DNA of 6,026 nt from an uncultured Caulobacterales bacterium (GTDB lineage Bacteria; Pseudomonadota; Alphaproteobacteria; Caulobacterales; Caulobacteraceae): assembly GCA_903903715.1 (NCBI GenBank), contig CAIUZX010000411.1, forward strand, positions 1 through 6,026, in the 5' to 3' direction. Below the pieces are notes generated by a model. The model saw only the letters and a program-made list of their open reading frames with translations. It did not search any database and was not told where the DNA came from. The position numbers and the translations under genes are program-made. Shown here piece by piece: positions 1 to 6,026 of this stretch (positions within the stretch are counted from its first letter, which is position 1; every line of letters begins with the position of its first letter).

Positions 1-860
1 GTGCCGTCAGGCACGGCCTTCGCCACCAAGCCGGCCCTGGCGCTTGAGATGATCGAGCGTGCGATCACCGCCGATGTTCCCTTCGCCTGGGTGGCGGCCG
101 ACACGGTCTATGGGGTTGGCGATATCGAGATGGGCCTTCGGCGCGCCGGCAAGGGCTACGTTCTCGGCGTGGCCAGCAACCATCACTTCGGATCCTGGGG
201 GGACAAGCCACCGGTCGCCGGCACGGCTGAAGATATCGCCAAGGGGCTCGACGCTTCAGCCTGGAAACGGCTGTCGGCTGGCGAGGGGACCAAGGGCCCC
301 AGGCTGCACGACTGGGCCTATTGCGAGCTGGCCGATATGGACGCCGACGAATACGAAGAGACCCGATCGGGCCTGTGGACCCGCGGCCTGCTGATCCGCC
401 GCAATATCGCTGATGGCGATCTGGCCTTCTTCACCACCTGGAGCCCGGCGGGGACCGGCATCGACACTCTGGTCAAGGTGGAAGGCCACCGCTGGGCCAT
501 CGAGGACAGCTTCGAGACCGCCAAGAACGAACTCGGCCTCGACCACAACGAGACCCGCTCCTGGCACGGATGGCATCGCCACGTCGCCCTGGTCATGCTG
601 GCCTTCGCCATGACCGCCGCCATCCGACACCACGCCAACCTCTCGACGCCCCCAAAAACGAAAGCCTGGATCAAGAGACAGCTTCAACAGAGCTGATCCG
701 CTGGTCAGTCCAGGAAATCCGACGCATAGCCAATCGGTTATCTCAGCAGAAGATCGAGCCCGCCGACGTCATCGCCTGGTCTCTATGGCGAAGAGCCCAT
801 CAAGCCACGGCTCGACGAGCTCACGTCCAAACACGACTACAGCTGCAGCTGCAACTGTAA
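1..860 (+). CDS. IS701-family transposase, C-terminal part, expressed through a -1 frameshift or broken by one
   Basis: This is a DDE transposase that would cut and join the ends of its own IS. It is 5' partial: the first bases read as GTG, but the family is roughly 400 residues or more and the first catalytic Asp must lie upstream. Visible residues include AADTVYG (about 32-38), with D34 the likely second catalytic Asp, and RWAIEDSFETAKNELGLDHN (164-183), with the third acidic residue, probably E168 or E172, in this block. The RSWHGWHRHV block follows. The first frame ends at TGA 694-696 after a tail unlike the family. The expected conserved tail (ELIRWSVQEIRRIA, then VIAWSLWRRAHQ) lies in the -1 frame and ends at TAA 858-860. 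Joining at the slippery site (1-657 plus 657-860) gives 286 visible residues. A chance indel in the C5A5 run would give the same picture. Confidence 0.85.
651..714 (+). promoter_or_regulatory. Candidate -1 ribosomal frameshift signal in the transposase gene
   Basis: In the upstream frame the bases at 651-657 read C CCA AAA, which fits the X XXY YYZ pattern for simultaneous -1 slippage to CCC AAA. Seven bases downstream, CCTGGA (665-670) can pair with TCCAGG (709-714). Inside that loop CTGATC (693-698) can pair with GGTCAG (703-708) around a 4-base loop. A competing fold pairs GGATCA (668-673) with TGATCC (694-699). The zero-frame stop (694-696) lies inside these structures. The heptamer, spacing and stems are seen directly; that they drive recoding is inference. 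Confidence 0.5.
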
Positions 861-862
861 TG

Positions 863-866
863 CTAG
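863..866. other. Probable IS target site (CTAG) at the right junction
   Basis: CTAG directly follows the inferred IS end. It fits the YTAR 4-bp target known for IS701-family elements. The partner copy would lie beyond the left end of the IS, outside the window, so duplication cannot be confirmed. Confidence 0.5.
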
Positions 867-901
867 AACGCGATTGCGCCCACGCACAACGGACGAGAGG
901 C

Positions 902-1849
902 ATGAGACAACAGCCGTGGAGCGACCGTATATCGGCCGCCGCAATCGCGGCTTGCCTGCACGTGCTCGCCATCCTGTTCCTCGGCCTCGTATCCCCCACG
1001 CTCCACATCCCGCCTCGCCAACCTGAGCTCGAGACCGAAGAACCGGTGATCGAGGTCGAGCTGACCCGCATCCCCCTGCCCGCGCCAATGCCGGCCCGGC
1101 GTCATGCCAGGATCGAAGCGGAAGCGCCCGCTCCGACCCGACAGGTGCTGTCACGGCCGCCCTCTCCTTCCGCGCCGGAAAGCACGGCCGTCATCCAGCC
1201 CTCACCTCAGCCTGAAGCGCCGCCCAAGCCCACCCCTGCCCCACCCGTCCCCACGGTCGAGGCGAAGGCGCAGCCCCTCGAGCCGCCGAAGCCCGTGGAA
1301 CCGCCCAAGACCCCGGAAAAGGACAAGGACAGGGAGAAGGAAAAGGAGCTGGAGCGGGAGAAGGAGCGGCGGCAAAGTCAGCTTGCGGCCGCCCCCAAGG
1401 CCGAGGCGCCCGCGCCGCTGCCGCCTGCGCGACCAACAGCCTCTGCGACGGCGCCCTTTGTTCCCGCGCCCGGTTTTCACCTGCCCCCTGGATACGGACG
1501 GACGGTGGAGACCGAGGGCGGCGGAGGTCTTCGCGGCGTTCTGCGCTCGACAGTGGGCTGCGCGCACGAAAACTATGTCGCCTTGACCCCAGCCGAGCGG
1601 GAGCGCTGCGCCAAAGCCTTTGTGCGCGAAGCCGCCCGGGGCGTGCGGGTGGATCCGCTGCCGTCCGACAAGCGCGAAGCCTACGACGCCGAAGCCGCCG
1701 CCAACGCCCGCCGGCGGGCGACCAGGGAGGGCGGGACCGCCTCCCCCATCGTCGCCTGCGACGGGCCCGGCTCGAACCTGGGCGGCGGTTGCCTACAGGC
1801 GGAGGCCCACACCGGTACGCGTCGCGCCACGACGCCGCCGCCGCAGTAG
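902..1849 (+). CDS. TonB/TolA-like membrane-anchored proline-rich protein with a four-cysteine C-terminal domain
   Basis: This predicted 315-residue protein is anchored by one N-terminal transmembrane helix (about residues 10-31), with the rest probably in the periplasm. The helix carries His20, the position of the functionally important His in E. coli TonB, but the usual Ser four residues earlier is Ala. A proline-rich region (about 36-137) follows, then a highly charged Lys/Glu/Arg stretch (138-157) and a second Pro/Ala-rich linker (about 162-200). The C-terminal part has Cys at 220, 236, 286 and 297, including VGC and LTPAERERC, possibly two disulfides. I do not recognise a standard TonB C-terminal domain, so energy transduction is a guess; an envelope-spanning scaffold is equally possible. 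The start at 902 is preceded by purine-rich GGACGAGAGG (891-900), an imperfect RBS with tight spacing. ATGs at 785 and 860 are less likely because they lie in the IS. The gene converges on rpoC. Confidence 0.75.
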   Translation: MRQQPWSDRISAAAIAACLHVLAILFLGLVSPTLHIPPRQPELETEEPVIEVELTRIPLPAPMPARRHARIEAEAPAPTRQVLSRPPSPSAPESTAVIQPSPQPEAPPKPTPAPPVPTVEAKAQPLEPPKPVEPPKTPEKDKDREKEKELEREKERRQSQLAAAPKAEAPAPLPPARPTASATAPFVPAPGFHLPPGYGRTVETEGGGGLRGVLRSTVGCAHENYVALTPAERERCAKAFVREAARGVRVDPLPSDKREAYDAEAAANARRRATREGGTASPIVACDGPGSNLGGGCLQAEAHTGTRRATTPPPQ

Positions 1850-1867
1850 CCGTAACCGCAAACGAAA

Positions 1868-1897
1868 CGGGCCCCGGACGTCGACGTCCGGAGCCCG
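1868..1897. terminator. Bidirectional intrinsic terminator between convergent genes
   Basis: CGGGC (1868-1872) pairs with GCCCG (1893-1897). After one C/A mismatch, the core at 1874-1891 is a perfect 18-base palindrome, CCGGACGTC followed by GACGTCCGG. The + strand continues with CTTATTT (1898-1904). The minus strand leaves the hairpin into GTTTCGTTTGCGG (reverse complement of 1857-1869), also T-containing. It lies 18 bases after the stop of the TonB-like gene and 25 bases after the rpoC stop, so it probably serves both. The T tracts are interrupted, so efficiency is uncertain. Confidence 0.82.
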
Positions 1898-1922
1898 CTT
1901 ATTTAGATGAACAGCCTACAGA

Positions 1923-6026
<4,104 letters not shown>

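Larger units (their letters stand above)
1..862 (+). mobile_element. IS701-family insertion sequence, right-hand part
   Basis: The stretch holds the C-terminal two thirds or so of an IS701-type DDE transposase and what looks like the right end of the element. The left end lies before the window. The right boundary is inferred: the transposase stop TAA (858-860) is followed by TG and then CTAG (863-866). IS701 elements are known to target 4-bp YTAR sites, and CTAG fits, so the element probably ends at 862 in ...CAACTGTAATG. Read inward from the other strand, the terminal repeat would begin CATTACAGTTGCAG. The matching left repeat and the second CTAG copy cannot be seen here. The family call is firm and the exact end moderate. 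Confidence 0.82.

Noticed and set aside
256..687. Minus-strand frames opposite the transposase
   Set aside because: They overlap the conserved transposase on the other strand and their translations have no recognisable motif.
785..901. Upstream start (ATG 785) for the TonB-like protein
   Set aside because: The extra N-terminal residues would be encoded by IS sequence in a frame overlapping the transposase tail. The transmembrane anchor is placed correctly when starting at 902, which also puts His at position 20 as in TonB.
1104..1586. Arg/Pro-rich + strand frame inside the TonB-like gene
   Set aside because: It is a shifted reading of the proline-rich linker; the overlapping frame has the membrane anchor, a plausible start and the organised Cys domain.

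Overview
The window looks like a high-GC alphaproteobacterial chromosome, most likely Caulobacterales (Caulobacter, Phenylobacterium or Brevundimonas type). The evidence is the RpoC sequence, which resembles the Caulobacter protein as I remember it, and the proline-rich TonB/TolA-like protein with a four-cysteine tail, a type I associate with that order. The genus cannot be fixed by eye.

Layout. (1) Positions 1-862 hold the right-hand part of an IS701-family insertion sequence; its left part lies outside the window. The transposase reading frame is split. The catalytic part reads in one frame to a stop at 694-696, and the conserved C-terminal tail continues in the -1 frame to 858-860. A canonical slippery heptamer, C CCA AAA at 651-657, sits where the two frames would join. 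(2) Positions 902-1849 encode a membrane-anchored, proline-rich TonB/TolA-like protein on the + strand. It starts about 36 bases after the inferred target site (CTAG, 863-866). (3) Positions 1868-1897 form a strong, near-symmetric hairpin between two convergent genes, probably a two-way terminator. (4) Positions 1923-6026 on the minus strand hold rpoC, the RNA polymerase beta' subunit. It is complete at its C terminus and lacks only about 32 N-terminal residues, which lie beyond the window edge.

How the parts relate. rpoC is a core housekeeping gene and looks fully intact. The TonB-like gene converges on it and is not part of the rpoBC operon. The IS lies directly upstream of the TonB-like gene in the same orientation, so it has probably separated that gene from its original promoter or now drives it by read-through. 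I found no sign of a new multi-gene system. The points most worth a second look are the possible programmed frameshift in the transposase, the IS junction, and the uncharacterised four-cysteine domain.
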